Source: Paraburkholderia sp. PGU19
GTDB taxonomy: Bacteria > Pseudomonadota > Gammaproteobacteria > Burkholderiales > Burkholderiaceae
Direction: 5' to 3'
NCBI RefSeq assembly: GCF_013426915.1
Contig: NZ_AP023181.1
Span: 1-64,000, forward strand
Length of the DNA stretch: 64,000 bases
In this document: in pieces, positions 9,689 through 17,908 of the stretch
Layout: every line of letters begins with the position of its first letter
How positions within the stretch are numbered: the first letter of the stretch is position 1
Translations under genes and position numbers: made by a program
The notes under the pieces: generated by a model
What the model saw: the letters and a program-made list of their open reading frames with translations, nothing else
Databases searched by the model: none
What the model was told of the DNA's origin: nothing

Positions 9689-10015
9689 ATGATCGTTGAA
9701 ATGCGCATCTATCACTGCGCGCCGACGCGCCTGCCGGCCTTGCTCGACCGCTTCACGACGCACACACTCGGTTTCTTCGAGAAGTACGGCATCCAGCAGA
9801 TCGGCTTCTGGACCACGTTGATCGGCCCGAGCAATCACGCGCTCACGTACATGATCCAATGGGAAAGCCTGGCCGAGCGCGAGCAGAAGTGGAATGCGTT
9901 TCAGGCCGACGCTGACTGGATCGCGACGCGCGCCGCGTCGGAAGCGCAGCGTCCTATCGTCGAGCGCATCGAGAATCATTTTCTGAGCCCGACCTCGTTC
10001 TCCGCGCTGCGCTAG
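9689..10015 (+). CDS. NIPSNAP family protein
   Basis: A 108-residue alpha+beta barrel protein (MIVEMRIYHC, then GPSNHALTYMIQWESLAEREQKW) typical of the NIPSNAP family. Its bacterial members often sit in catabolic clusters without a proven enzymatic role. ATG 9689 is preceded by CGGAGAACACT; the longer frame from 9641 adds residues not seen in the family. It lies between two beta-hydroxyacid dehydrogenase genes and 12 bases before the second, so the same operon is likely. Confidence 0.82.
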   Translation: MIVEMRIYHCAPTRLPALLDRFTTHTLGFFEKYGIQQIGFWTTLIGPSNHALTYMIQWESLAEREQKWNAFQADADWIATRAASEAQRPIVERIENHFLSPTSFSALR

Positions 10016-10027
10016 GAGACGGATGCC

Positions 10028-10915
10028 ATGACACAGAAAAAGCGCATCGGTTTCATCGGGCTCGGCATGATGGGCGCGCCGATGGTGCAATGCCTCGTCA
10101 ACGCGGGCTTCGAGCTTTACATCGACGACGCGGACGCGGCGCGCGCCGACACGCTCGCCATGCAATCGGGCGCGCAGCGATTGACGCGGGACAACGCTGC
10201 GAAGCTCGACGTGTTGATCACGATGCTGCCGAACTCGGCCATTGTCGAGAACGTGCTGGTCGACGGCGGCAACGACGGTTGGGCGAACCGGCTCGCGAAG
10301 GATGCCGTCGTGATCGACATGAGTTCGTCGGAACCGGAACGCTCGCGCAAGCTCGGCGCGGTGCTCGAAGAACGCGGCCTAGCGTATCTGGACGCGCCCG
10401 TATCCGGCGGCGTGAAGAAAGCGAAGGAAGGCACGCTGGCGATTCTCGTCGGCGGTCGTGCGGAAGTGCTCGCGCAGTGCATGCCTGTCCTCGAAGCGAT
10501 GGGCAAGAGCATTTTGCATATCGGCGGCGCGGGCTCGGGGCATGCGGCGAAGGCGCTGAACAACTACGTGTCGGCGGCGGGACTCACGGCGACCGTCGAG
10601 GCGCTGCTCGTCGCGCAACGCTTCGGCATCGAGCCGGATGTGATGACGGACGTGCTGAACGCTTCGTCGGGCCGCAGCAATACTTCGGAAAACAAGGTCA
10701 AGCAATTCATGCTGAGCGGCACGTTCGGGTCTGGCTTCGCACTGCAATTGATGAACAAGGATCTGAAGATCGCTCATGCGCTCGCGCAGTCGGTCGGTTA
10801 TCCGATGACGCTCGGCGACACCGTCACGGCACTGTGGGGCGAAGCCGCGCAACGTTCGACGCCCGCCACCGACCACACCGAAATGTATCGCCTGCTAGAT
10901 CGCGATGCGCTTTGA
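10028..10915 (+). CDS. NAD(P)-dependent beta-hydroxyacid dehydrogenase (second of three)
   Basis: A 295-residue paralogue of the protein at 8721. It keeps IGFIGLGMMGAPM, the substrate loop DAPVSGGVKKAKEGTLA and catalytic Lys in GSGHAAKALNNY. It is clearly diverged from its neighbour, which argues for a different hydroxyacid rather than simple duplication. GGAG lies just upstream of ATG 10028. The aldehyde dehydrogenase gene follows 19 bases after its stop, suggesting that the hydroxyacid is oxidised to a semialdehyde and then to an acid or CoA ester. Confidence 0.9.
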   Translation: MTQKKRIGFIGLGMMGAPMVQCLVNAGFELYIDDADAARADTLAMQSGAQRLTRDNAAKLDVLITMLPNSAIVENVLVDGGNDGWANRLAKDAVVIDMSSSEPERSRKLGAVLEERGLAYLDAPVSGGVKKAKEGTLAILVGGRAEVLAQCMPVLEAMGKSILHIGGAGSGHAAKALNNYVSAAGLTATVEALLVAQRFGIEPDVMTDVLNASSGRSNTSENKVKQFMLSGTFGSGFALQLMNKDLKIAHALAQSVGYPMTLGDTVTALWGEAAQRSTPATDHTEMYRLLDRDAL

Positions 10916-10934
10916 TTCTCGACAGGAACCTGCC

Positions 10935-12362
10935 ATGTCACATGCAGCGCAGTTTTATATCGACGGACGCTGGGTCGAACCTGCGTCCGCCCGCTGGTTC
11001 GATATCGTCGATCCATCCACGGAAACACCGTTCGAGCGGCTCGCGCTCGGCAACGCGGAAGATATCGACCGTGCAGTTGCGGCCGCGCGCCGCGCGTTTC
11101 CCGCGTGGTCTACGACGAGCGTCGCGGAACGCGTCGCGCTGTTGCGGCGCGTGCTGCAGATCTACGAACGCCGCTACGACGAGTTCGCGGAAGCGATGCG
11201 CCGCGAGATGGGCGCGCCCGTCACGTTCGCGCGCAACGGCCAGGCGGCGCGCGGTCCCGCGCATCTGAATGCGCTGATCGACGTGCTGGAGCGCTTCGAA
11301 TTCGAAGAGCAGCGCGGCAGCACGCGTGTCGTGCTCGAAGCGATCGGCGTGTGCGGTCTGATTACGCCGTGGAACTGGCCCGTCAACCAGATCGTCGTGA
11401 AAATCGCGCCCGCGCTCGCAGCCGGTTGCACGATGGTGCTCAAGCCGAGCGAGTATTCGCCGCTGAGCGCGCTGCTCTTCGCGGAAGTGCTCGACGAAGC
11501 GCAACTGCCCGCCGGCGTGTTCAATCTCGTCAACGGCGATGGTCCGGGTGTCGGTGAGGCGATCGCGAGCCATCCGGATATCGACATGGTGTCGTTCACA
11601 GGCTCGACGCGCGCGGGCGTGCTAGTCGCGCAGTCGGCCGCACCGAGCGTCAAGCGCGTTGCGCAGGAACTGGGCGGCAAGTCCGCGAACATTCTGCTCG
11701 ACGACGTCGATCTCGAAGAGGCCGTCAAGCGCGGGGTCGCTGCGTGCTTCGTGAACTCGGGTCAGTCGTGCTCGATTCCGACGCGCATGCTGGTGCCGCG
11801 TCATCTGATGAACGACGCTGCGCAGATCGCGAAGCGCGCAGCGGAAACGTATCGCGTCGGGCCGACCGACGATGCTTCGACGCAACTCGGCCCGCTCGTC
11901 AACCGCAACCAGTTCGAGCGCGTGCAGGCGTTGATCCAGAAGGGTATCGACGAAGGCGCGCGGCTCGTGACAGGCGGCACGGGCTTGCCTGAAGGCATCG
12001 ATAGAGGCTATTACGCAAAGCCGACCGTCTTCGCCGACGTCACGCCCGACATGACGATCGCGCGTGAAGAAATCTTCGGGCCGGTGCTGTCGATGATCCC
12101 GTACGACAGCGAAGCGGACGCCATCGCGATCGCCAACGGCACGGACTATGGTCTCGCCGCGTACGTGCAATCCGCGGATATTGCGCGTGCCCGCAAGGTG
12201 GGCCGTGCATTGCGCGCGGGCGGCGTGCATCTGAACTATCCGCCCGCCGATTTTCACGCGCCGTTCGGCGGATACAAGCGTTCGGGCAATGGCCGTGAAT
12301 GGGGTGAAGCGGGCTTGCGCGAGTATCTGGAAACGAAGGCGATGGTTGGTTACGGCACGTAG
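10935..12362 (+). CDS. NAD(P)-dependent aldehyde dehydrogenase
   Basis: A 475-residue aldehyde dehydrogenase with the cofactor residues PWNWP (Asn147) and SFTGSTRAG, general base Glu245 in QELGGKS and nucleophile Cys279 in NSGQSCS. Length and motifs fit the non-acylating ALDH class. ATG 10935 has AGGA eight bases upstream; the upstream ATG at 10905 overlaps the preceding gene and lacks support. It most likely oxidises the semialdehyde formed by one of the neighbouring beta-hydroxyacid dehydrogenases. The end of the gene is followed by the perfect operator-like palindrome at 12407. Confidence 0.92.
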   Translation: MSHAAQFYIDGRWVEPASARWFDIVDPSTETPFERLALGNAEDIDRAVAAARRAFPAWSTTSVAERVALLRRVLQIYERRYDEFAEAMRREMGAPVTFARNGQAARGPAHLNALIDVLERFEFEEQRGSTRVVLEAIGVCGLITPWNWPVNQIVVKIAPALAAGCTMVLKPSEYSPLSALLFAEVLDEAQLPAGVFNLVNGDGPGVGEAIASHPDIDMVSFTGSTRAGVLVAQSAAPSVKRVAQELGGKSANILLDDVDLEEAVKRGVAACFVNSGQSCSIPTRMLVPRHLMNDAAQIAKRAAETYRVGPTDDASTQLGPLVNRNQFERVQALIQKGIDEGARLVTGGTGLPEGIDRGYYAKPTVFADVTPDMTIAREEIFGPVLSMIPYDSEADAIAIANGTDYGLAAYVQSADIARARKVGRALRAGGVHLNYPPADFHAPFGGYKRSGNGREWGEAGLREYLETKAMVGYGT

Positions 12363-12406
12363 CGAGCCAGGCCGGCCAAAGCGGCCAAAAAATTTTGCAT
12401 GTTTAG

Positions 12407-12419
12407 ATTGTCGGACAAT
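12407..12419. promoter_or_regulatory. Perfect GntR/FCD-type operator palindrome
   Basis: ATTGTCGGACAAT is a perfect 13-bp inverted repeat and matches the TNGTNNNACNA operator pattern of FCD-subfamily GntR regulators. It lies 67 bases upstream of the small CMD gene at 12486. Similar sequences occur in the promoter at 4138-4148 and just before the regulator gene at 16764. Confidence 0.7.
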
Positions 12420-12485
12420 CATCGCGTCAGGCAGTCGTAACGCGCGAGCAACTGAACGGGTTGAAGCAACAAAGAGGACCTCAAG

Positions 12486-12881
12486 ATGGACAGCAACGAA
12501 CGTTTCGAAAAAGGCTTTGAAAACCGCAAGGAAGTGCTTGGCGCGGGGCATGTGGAAAAGTCGTGGGCTAATGCCGACGACTTCAACCGCCCGATGCAGA
12601 GGTTCGTCACCGAGAGCTGCTGGGGCGATATCTGGGGCGACAAGACGTTGTCGTTCAAGACGCGCAGCATGTTGAACCTCGGCATGCTCACGGCCATGAG
12701 CCAGCATCACGAACTCGCCGTGCACGTGAAGGGCGCGCTGCGCAACGGCGTGACGAAGGACGAAATCCGCGCGGTGCTGATGCAGGCGGCCGTGTATTGC
12801 GGCGCGCCGCTGGCGCTGGCTGCGTTCCGCGTCGCGACGGAAGCGATCAAGGCGTACGAAGCGGAGACTTCGGCGGCTTGA
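12486..12881 (+). CDS. Carboxymuconolactone decarboxylase family protein (PcaC-like)
   Basis: A 131-residue all-helical protein of the CMD/AhpD-like family. The C-terminal half (HHELAVHVKGALRNG, then KDEIRAVLMQAAVYCGAP) follows gamma-carboxymuconolactone decarboxylase closely, including the His and Cys positions. PcaC itself belongs to the protocatechuate pathway, but no other pca gene is present, so the substrate here is open. The start ATG follows AGAGGACCTCAAG. An operator-like palindrome upstream and a gap of about 120 bases suggest an own promoter. Confidence 0.88.
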   Translation: MDSNERFEKGFENRKEVLGAGHVEKSWANADDFNRPMQRFVTESCWGDIWGDKTLSFKTRSMLNLGMLTAMSQHHELAVHVKGALRNGVTKDEIRAVLMQAAVYCGAPLALAAFRVATEAIKAYEAETSAA

Positions 12882-12956
12882 TGCTGTGACGAAACCACAC
12901 CTGGCAGCGCGTGCGCGGCACGCCATGCCCGACAAAGACATGGATTGGAGACAACG

Positions 12957-14305
12957 ATGAAAACCCTAACTGCGACCGACATCGCACACTCCGAAGGCGA
13001 GCAATCGATAGAAACGAAAAGACGCAATGCCATCAAAGGCGCATTCTTTTCCGAGTACATCGACATGTTCGATATTTATCTGCCCGTCGTCGTACTGTCG
13101 CCGGTGCTCGCGTTCTTCCAGCCGCCGCATCTCTCCAGCGGCATGGAGACGATACTCGCGTCGCTGGTGTTCATCACGACGCTGCTCGGGCGTCCTATCG
13201 GCGCGTTGCTGTTCGGCATGATCGCGGACCGCATCGGGCGCCGTAAGGCATCGATCTGGTCGGTGTCGGGCTTCGGCGTCGTTACGTTGCTGATCGCGCT
13301 GCTGCCGGGCTACGAGAGCATCGGCATCGTGTCGTACTGGGCGCTCGTGCTGCTTCGCTTCGTCGACGGCATCTTCCTCGGCGGCGGCTACACGGGCGCG
13401 ATGCCGCTCGCCATCGAGTATTCGAAGAAGGAGCAGCGCGGGTTTGTCGGCGGCTTCATCATCGCGGGCTTTCCGGCTGCCTACGTGTCGATCAATCTCG
13501 TCGCGATGCTGATGTTCGCGCTCTTTCCGCTGAACGGTATGAACTCGCCGTACGCGCAATGGGGCTGGCGCATTCCGTTCGTGCTGGGCGCCGTGCTCGC
13601 GGGCATTCTCGCGTTGTACTACGTGCACAAGGTCGCCGAATCGGAGATCTGGAAAAGCGAAGCCGCCGACAAAGGCAATCAGCCGGAAAAGCTGCCGCTC
13701 ACCGACCTGCTGCGCGGAAAGAGCGGTCGCAACCTGCTTCAGGTGCTGATCATGATGACGGGTTTCTGGCTCACGCAGAACATCATTACGATCTACCTGC
13801 CGACGGGCCTGCTCGTGAAGACGCTGCATCTGACGGGTTTCCAGATGACGTCCACGCTGATGATCACGTACTTCGTGCTGTTCTTCAGCTATATCGGCTC
13901 TGGGCTCATTGCACAGTCGATCGGACGGCGGCGCTTCTTCGTGATCGTCGGCCCGCTGATCGCGACGGTTGGCGCAGGGCTGCTGTATGTGCTCGCGAAC
14001 AACGACGGATTGTCTCTGCCGACCATCATCGCGCTGGTCTGCGTGCTCGCCGTGCTGGTCACGTCGCCGTGGGCGTGATCGTCACATACATCAACGAGCG
14101 CTTCGTCACGGATGTGCGCGCAACGGGTTTCGGCGTCGGCTTCAGTCTCTCGGTGATCATTCCGTCGTTCTACGCGTTCTATATGAACTGGCTCGGCGCG
14201 TTCATGCCGTTGCGGATGACTTCCGTCGTGCTGTTGTGCATCGGCGGATTGATCGGTGCGGTCGGCGCGTTGATGGGACCGGAAACGAAAGACGTCGACT
14301 TCTGA
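12957..14305 (+). pseudogene. Second MFS transporter, one apparent frameshift near its end
   Basis: ATG 12957 follows TTGGAG by six bases. The protein is a 12-helix sugar-porter-like permease (GMIADRIGRRKAS in loop 2-3, FLGGGYTGAMPLAIEYSKKEQRG). The frame stops at 14078 after VTSPWA. The remaining helices (GVIVTYINERFVTDVRATGFGVGFS to MGPETKDVDF) continue in another frame to 14305. One extra G in CCGTGGGCG near 14070 restores 449 residues. It is either a true truncation losing the last two helices or a base-calling error. It lies 75 bases after the small CMD gene. Confidence 0.85.
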
Positions 14306-14336
14306 CGAATCAACTGACTGCAAGGGAATAGCGCAA

Positions 14337-15257
14337 ATGAACAAGGAGCGGATCGGTTTCATCGGTCTCGGCAACATGGGCGGCCGCATGGCGCGGCGTC
14401 TCGTCGATGCGGGCATTGCGGTACTCGGTTACGACACCGCGCCCGAGCGCGTGAAGGCAGCGGGCGCGCAGGCCGCGGCTTCAATCGCGGACGTGATGAA
14501 GTTCGCCGACGTCGTGATGATGTCGTTGCCGGACAGCAAGGTCGTCGAAGCCGTGGTCGAAGGCGAGGGCGGCGTGCTCGCGCATTGCTGCGCCGGACAG
14601 ATCGTCGTCGATCTGAGCACGGCCGCCGCGAGTTCGACGATACGGCTCGCGCGGCGCTTCACACAATGCGGCGTGCAGTATGTCGATGCTGGCATTTCAG
14701 GCGGCGCGGCAGCGGCGGAGAAAGGCACGTTGACGCTGATGGTCGGCGGCGACGCGAGTGCCGTCGAAGCGCTCACATGGGCATTCGCACCGATCAGTTC
14801 GAAGGTCGCGCACATGGGCGAGAGCGGCGCAGGCCACACCACGAAGCTGCTGAACAACTTCCTCAATGCCGTAAGCCTTGCGGCGAGCGCGGAAGTCATG
14901 GTGGCGGGCAAGAAGGCCGGGCTCGACCTGCATCTGCTGCTCGACGTGCTCAACAGCAGCAGCGGCGTGAACTTCGCGACGCTGAACCGTTTTCCGAAGA
15001 TCGTCGATGGCGACTATCTGGAAGGCGGGCTGACGGGCAAGCTGATGACGAAGGATGTCGTGCTGTATGTCGATCGCGCGCGCGAACTAGGCGTGGTGTC
15101 GCTGAATGCAGCGGGGCCGCTCGCGAGCTTTGGTCTCGGCACGGCGCTCGGTTATGGCGATGTGATCAGCAATCGTGTCGTCGATGCGATCGGCGATGTG
15201 TCGGGCGGCGTGCGTCTATGGGACGGGAAGATTCGCAAAGAGGAGAAGCAGGCATGA
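14337..15257 (+). CDS. NAD(P)-dependent beta-hydroxyacid dehydrogenase (third of three)
   Basis: A 306-residue relative of the genes at 8721 and 10028 with IGFIGLGNMGGRM and catalytic Lys in GAGHTTKLLNNF. The substrate loop is DAGISGGAAAAEKGTL, with Ile in place of the usual Pro-Val, which points to a different substrate pocket. It starts 31 bases after the second transporter gene. The cupin gene overlaps its stop by four bases (ATGA), so the two are translationally coupled. Confidence 0.9.
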   Translation: MNKERIGFIGLGNMGGRMARRLVDAGIAVLGYDTAPERVKAAGAQAAASIADVMKFADVVMMSLPDSKVVEAVVEGEGGVLAHCCAGQIVVDLSTAAASSTIRLARRFTQCGVQYVDAGISGGAAAAEKGTLTLMVGGDASAVEALTWAFAPISSKVAHMGESGAGHTTKLLNNFLNAVSLAASAEVMVAGKKAGLDLHLLLDVLNSSSGVNFATLNRFPKIVDGDYLEGGLTGKLMTKDVVLYVDRARELGVVSLNAAGPLASFGLGTALGYGDVISNRVVDAIGDVSGGVRLWDGKIRKEEKQA

Positions 15258-15649
15258 AGGTATTTCACGGCAGGGCAGAAGGGAAGATGTCGGAACTGCG
15301 TGGCGAAACGTTTTCGGGCACAGTGTGGGCCGACCCCGTGATGCCGCCGACAGATGGCGTCACCATCAATACAGTGTTCTTCGCGCCGCGTGGCCGCACG
15401 TACTGGCACACGCACGAGCAGGGCCAGGTGCTGCAGGTGACGGCGGGCAAGGGCTGGATTTGCAAGGAAGGTGAAGCGCCGCAGGAAATCCGCCAGGGCG
15501 ACATCGTCTTCATCGGGCCGAACGAGCGGCATTGGCACGGCGCGAGCGACGGCAGCTACATGGTGCACATCGCGACGTCGATCGGCAAGGCGACGTGGCA
15601 GGAAGAAGTGGCCGAAGCGGATTATCCGCAAGGGCTGGTCGCGGGCTGA
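15254..15649 (+). CDS. Cupin domain protein
   Basis: A 131-residue single-domain cupin. Motif 1 is WHTHEQGQVLQVTAGKG, with His, His and a distal acidic or Gln position, and motif 2 is GDIVFIGPNERHWHG with the final His. Such proteins bind a divalent metal and are often found with or fused to CMD domains. ATG 15254 overlaps the previous stop and has AGGAG nine bases upstream. Together with the following double-CMD protein it may form one functional unit. The reaction is unknown. Confidence 0.85.
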   Translation: MKVFHGRAEGKMSELRGETFSGTVWADPVMPPTDGVTINTVFFAPRGRTYWHTHEQGQVLQVTAGKGWICKEGEAPQEIRQGDIVFIGPNERHWHGASDGSYMVHIATSIGKATWQEEVAEADYPQGLVAG

Positions 15650-15686
15650 GGCGGCGCGCATCATCGTCATCGGAAGGAGCAAGCGA

Positions 15687-16478
15687 ATGAAGCAGGGAGA
15701 GCAGCCGGCGCGCGCGCATCGCGAGCCACAGCAGATCAAGGACGACTTCGTGCGTGTGCACGGCGTCTGGAACGCCGCATGGGACAGCATGCTGCGTCTC
15801 GATGCGGGCTTTGTCGATGCCTACGTGCAGTTCTCCGCAGTGCCGCAGCGCAGAAACCATCTCGATGACAAGACGCGCGCGTTCATCGCACTCGCTGCCG
15901 ATGCTTGCGCGACGCAGTTATATGGGCCGGGCGTCGCGCATCATATCGAGCGCGCGCTCGGGTTCGGCGCGACGCGCGAAGAACTGATGGAAGTGCTGGA
16001 GCTGATCAGCACGATCGGCATTCACACCAGCAATGTCGGCGTGCCCGTGCTGCTCGAAGTGCTCGAAGAAGAAGGCTTGCGCGCCGGACCCGCGCCGCTC
16101 GACGAACGCCGTCGCGCGCTGAAGGATGCATTCGAGAAGAATCGCGGCTACTGGCACCCCACATGGGAAGGGCTGCTCGAACTCGATCCCGATCTGTTCG
16201 AAGCGTATGTCGAGTTTTCTTCGGTGCCGTGGCGCACGGGCGTGCTGAGTCCGAAGATCAAGGAGTTCATGTATTGCGCGTTCGATGCTTCATCGACACA
16301 TCTGTACGTGCCGGGCCTCAAGCTGCACATGCGCAACGCGCTGCGCTACGGCGCGACGGCCGACGAACTGATGGAACTGCTGGAGATCGTCAGCACGACG
16401 GGCATTCACGGCGCCGAACTCGGCGCGCCGTTGCTCGAAGCTGCACTGGCGAAGCACCGAGTGGCCGTCGATGCATGA
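15687..16478 (+). CDS. Double carboxymuconolactone-decarboxylase-like protein
   Basis: A 263-residue protein built from two CMD-like halves, about residues 20-135 and 145-263. Each has a DDKTRAFIALAAD- or SPKIKEFMYCAFD-type helix, an HIERALGFGAT/HMRNALRYGAT segment and an ELMEVLELIS/ELMELLEIVS helix, so an internal duplication is visible. Neither half keeps the AhpD CxxC pair. ATG 15687 follows GGAAGGAG by seven bases. It is the last structural gene before the regulator and probably shares the operon of the cupin gene. Function unknown. Confidence 0.82.
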   Translation: MKQGEQPARAHREPQQIKDDFVRVHGVWNAAWDSMLRLDAGFVDAYVQFSAVPQRRNHLDDKTRAFIALAADACATQLYGPGVAHHIERALGFGATREELMEVLELISTIGIHTSNVGVPVLLEVLEEEGLRAGPAPLDERRRALKDAFEKNRGYWHPTWEGLLELDPDLFEAYVEFSSVPWRTGVLSPKIKEFMYCAFDASSTHLYVPGLKLHMRNALRYGATADELMELLEIVSTTGIHGAELGAPLLEAALAKHRVAVDA

Positions 16479-16784
16479 CCGCGCGATGCTGAATCCCAAC
16501 GTATCGAACACGCACGTCACCCGTTCGGCGCGGCCGCCTCAAAACGCCAGTGCGCGCGTCCGCGATCCTCATTCGACGTTCCGCGCGTTGCAGGCGCTGC
16601 CGCTCGCGCGGCTCGCAGCGAACGGCACGGACCACGCGCATGTGCGGGCCGTGGCGATACTTGGCTACAACTGAAGTGCTACAGCGAGGCAACGATGATC
16701 GCGTTTTATGCACAACGGAGGACGGAAAACAGCGGGCGGTGAAGTATCATAGCGACTGTAACTTTGTCGGACGGGAAGACAATA
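16479..16784. other. Intergenic region before the GntR gene
   Basis: These 306 bases contain a short open frame (16471-16674) rich in Arg and Ala with no family features or ribosome site, which I do not call. They also contain a TATCAT -10-like element at 16744 and the operator-like sequence at 16764. Nothing else is recognisable. Confidence 0.5.
16764..16774. promoter_or_regulatory. Operator-like site at the start of the GntR gene
   Basis: TTGTCGGACGG matches the first ten positions of the TNGTNNNACNA pattern and shares TTGTCGGAC with the palindrome at 12407. A second half-site GACAA (16778-16782) lies 9 bp beyond the TTGTC half. The position, just before the ATG at 16785, suggests autorepression. 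Confidence 0.55.
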
Positions 16785-17465
16785 ATGTCGACTGATATCG
16801 GGTTGGTCCGACCTGAGACGCTGCGTCATCAGGTCGAAAACGTGCTGCGGCAGGCCATCATGAGCGGGCGCTTTGCGCCGGGCGCGCGTCTGATCGAGCG
16901 CGAACTGTGCGAGTCGCTCGGCGTGAGCCGTACCTCGGTACGCGAAGCGCTGCGCAAGCTCGAAGCAGAAAAACTCGTGCGCAGCGTGCCGCACAAAGGC
17001 CCGATCGTCGCCGTGATCTCGCAGCAGGAGGCGAGCGAACTGTACGCGTTGCGCGGGCTGCTGGAAGGCTTCGCGGCGCACGAGTTCGCAAGGCTCGCCA
17101 GCGACGCCGCGATTGCGCAGTTCGGCGAGGCCGCGAAGGAACTGCGCACGCAGGCGACGGCGCAGGACCAGGCGGGCGTGCTCAAGGCCAAGACCGCGCT
17201 CTACGAGGTGCTGCTGGACAACTGCGGCAATGCACTGGTTAAGGAGGTTCTGAATAGCCTGTATTCGCGGGTGAATCTGCTGCGCGCCACGTCGCTGATG
17301 CATCCCGACCGGCTGCCGAGCAGCCTGCGCGAAATCGACAAGCTCTACAAGGCGCTCAAAGCACGCGATGCCGACGAAGCCCAGGCGCTCGCGCGCCTGC
17401 ACGTGGCGAACGCGGAGAAAGCCGCGATGCGTATGCTCGGCGAGAGTGACGACGCGCAGGCCTGA
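16785..17465 (+). CDS. GntR family regulator, FCD subfamily
   Basis: A 226-residue regulator. The winged helix lies at about residues 10-75 (ARLIERELCESLGVSRTSVREALRKLEAEKLV), followed by an FCD ligand domain of about 120 residues with the helical pattern ALRGLLEGFAAHEFARLAS. FCD domains bind carboxylic or hydroxy acids through a metal. ATG 16785 is preferred over the TTG at 16764, which lies inside the operator-like site and has no ribosome site. It closes the catabolic cluster and is the obvious candidate for binding the TTGTCGGACAA-type sites. Confidence 0.9.
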   Translation: MSTDIGLVRPETLRHQVENVLRQAIMSGRFAPGARLIERELCESLGVSRTSVREALRKLEAEKLVRSVPHKGPIVAVISQQEASELYALRGLLEGFAAHEFARLASDAAIAQFGEAAKELRTQATAQDQAGVLKAKTALYEVLLDNCGNALVKEVLNSLYSRVNLLRATSLMHPDRLPSSLREIDKLYKALKARDADEAQALARLHVANAEKAAMRMLGESDDAQA

Positions 17466-17474
17466 GCCTTCCGG

Positions 17475-17507
17475 ATGCGAAGCCGGACGCCAGCGCCGGC
17501 TTCGCAT
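17475..17507 (+). terminator. Terminator of the catabolic cluster
   Basis: ATGCGAAGCCGG pairs perfectly with CCGGCTTCGCAT around a 9-base loop, 9 bases after the GntR stop. It is followed by TGCTTCG rather than a clean U-tract. The stem is strong enough to mark the end of the transcription unit. Confidence 0.75.
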
Positions 17508-17908
17508 TGCTTCGATGCAGCGCACAAAGCGTGCGTCCACAAGCACTTCATCAACCCGGCAAAACGCCGGTCCGTTCAACGCGGCGCGAGCGGCCATCAA
17601 TCCTCATACGTGAACCAACCTTCACTTGCGCGGCAATGAGGCGCCAATGCGCTGCCGCGTGCCTGGAATATCGGCATCGCTTGGCCTACGCTTAATTGAG
17701 CCGGCCCCTTGAGGGCGAGAGTGAAGCTGTACTCGCCAAATTTGCGCAGCCGACCCGTCCCGACGAAGCAATCAACGGTTCCAATTCAAAGCCTTTGTCG
17801 TTTGAGAGGGGTTGCGCGACTGTGCCCGTCCACGCGTTGTCTACGCGCGGGCCGCCGCCGCACTCCAGCGTTCGCAAGCTCAAACGATAAAAAGCCGAGG
17901 AGACGTTC
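17508..17908. other. Leader region of the PQQ dehydrogenase gene
   Basis: Roughly 400 bases with no gene that I can support. The right part must contain the promoter of the quinoprotein operon, but no convincing -35/-10 pair or sigma-54 element can be picked out by eye. GCCGAGGAGACGTTC just before 17909 is the ribosome site. Confidence 0.45.

Noticed and set aside
12364..12400. GGCC repeats followed by A and T runs as a terminator of the aldehyde dehydrogenase gene
   Set aside because: Only a 4-bp self-complementary GGCC pairing is possible, so no stable hairpin.
16471..16674. 67-codon open frame between the double-CMD and GntR genes
   Set aside because: Low-complexity composition, no recognisable motif and no ribosome site; overlaps the end of the previous gene.
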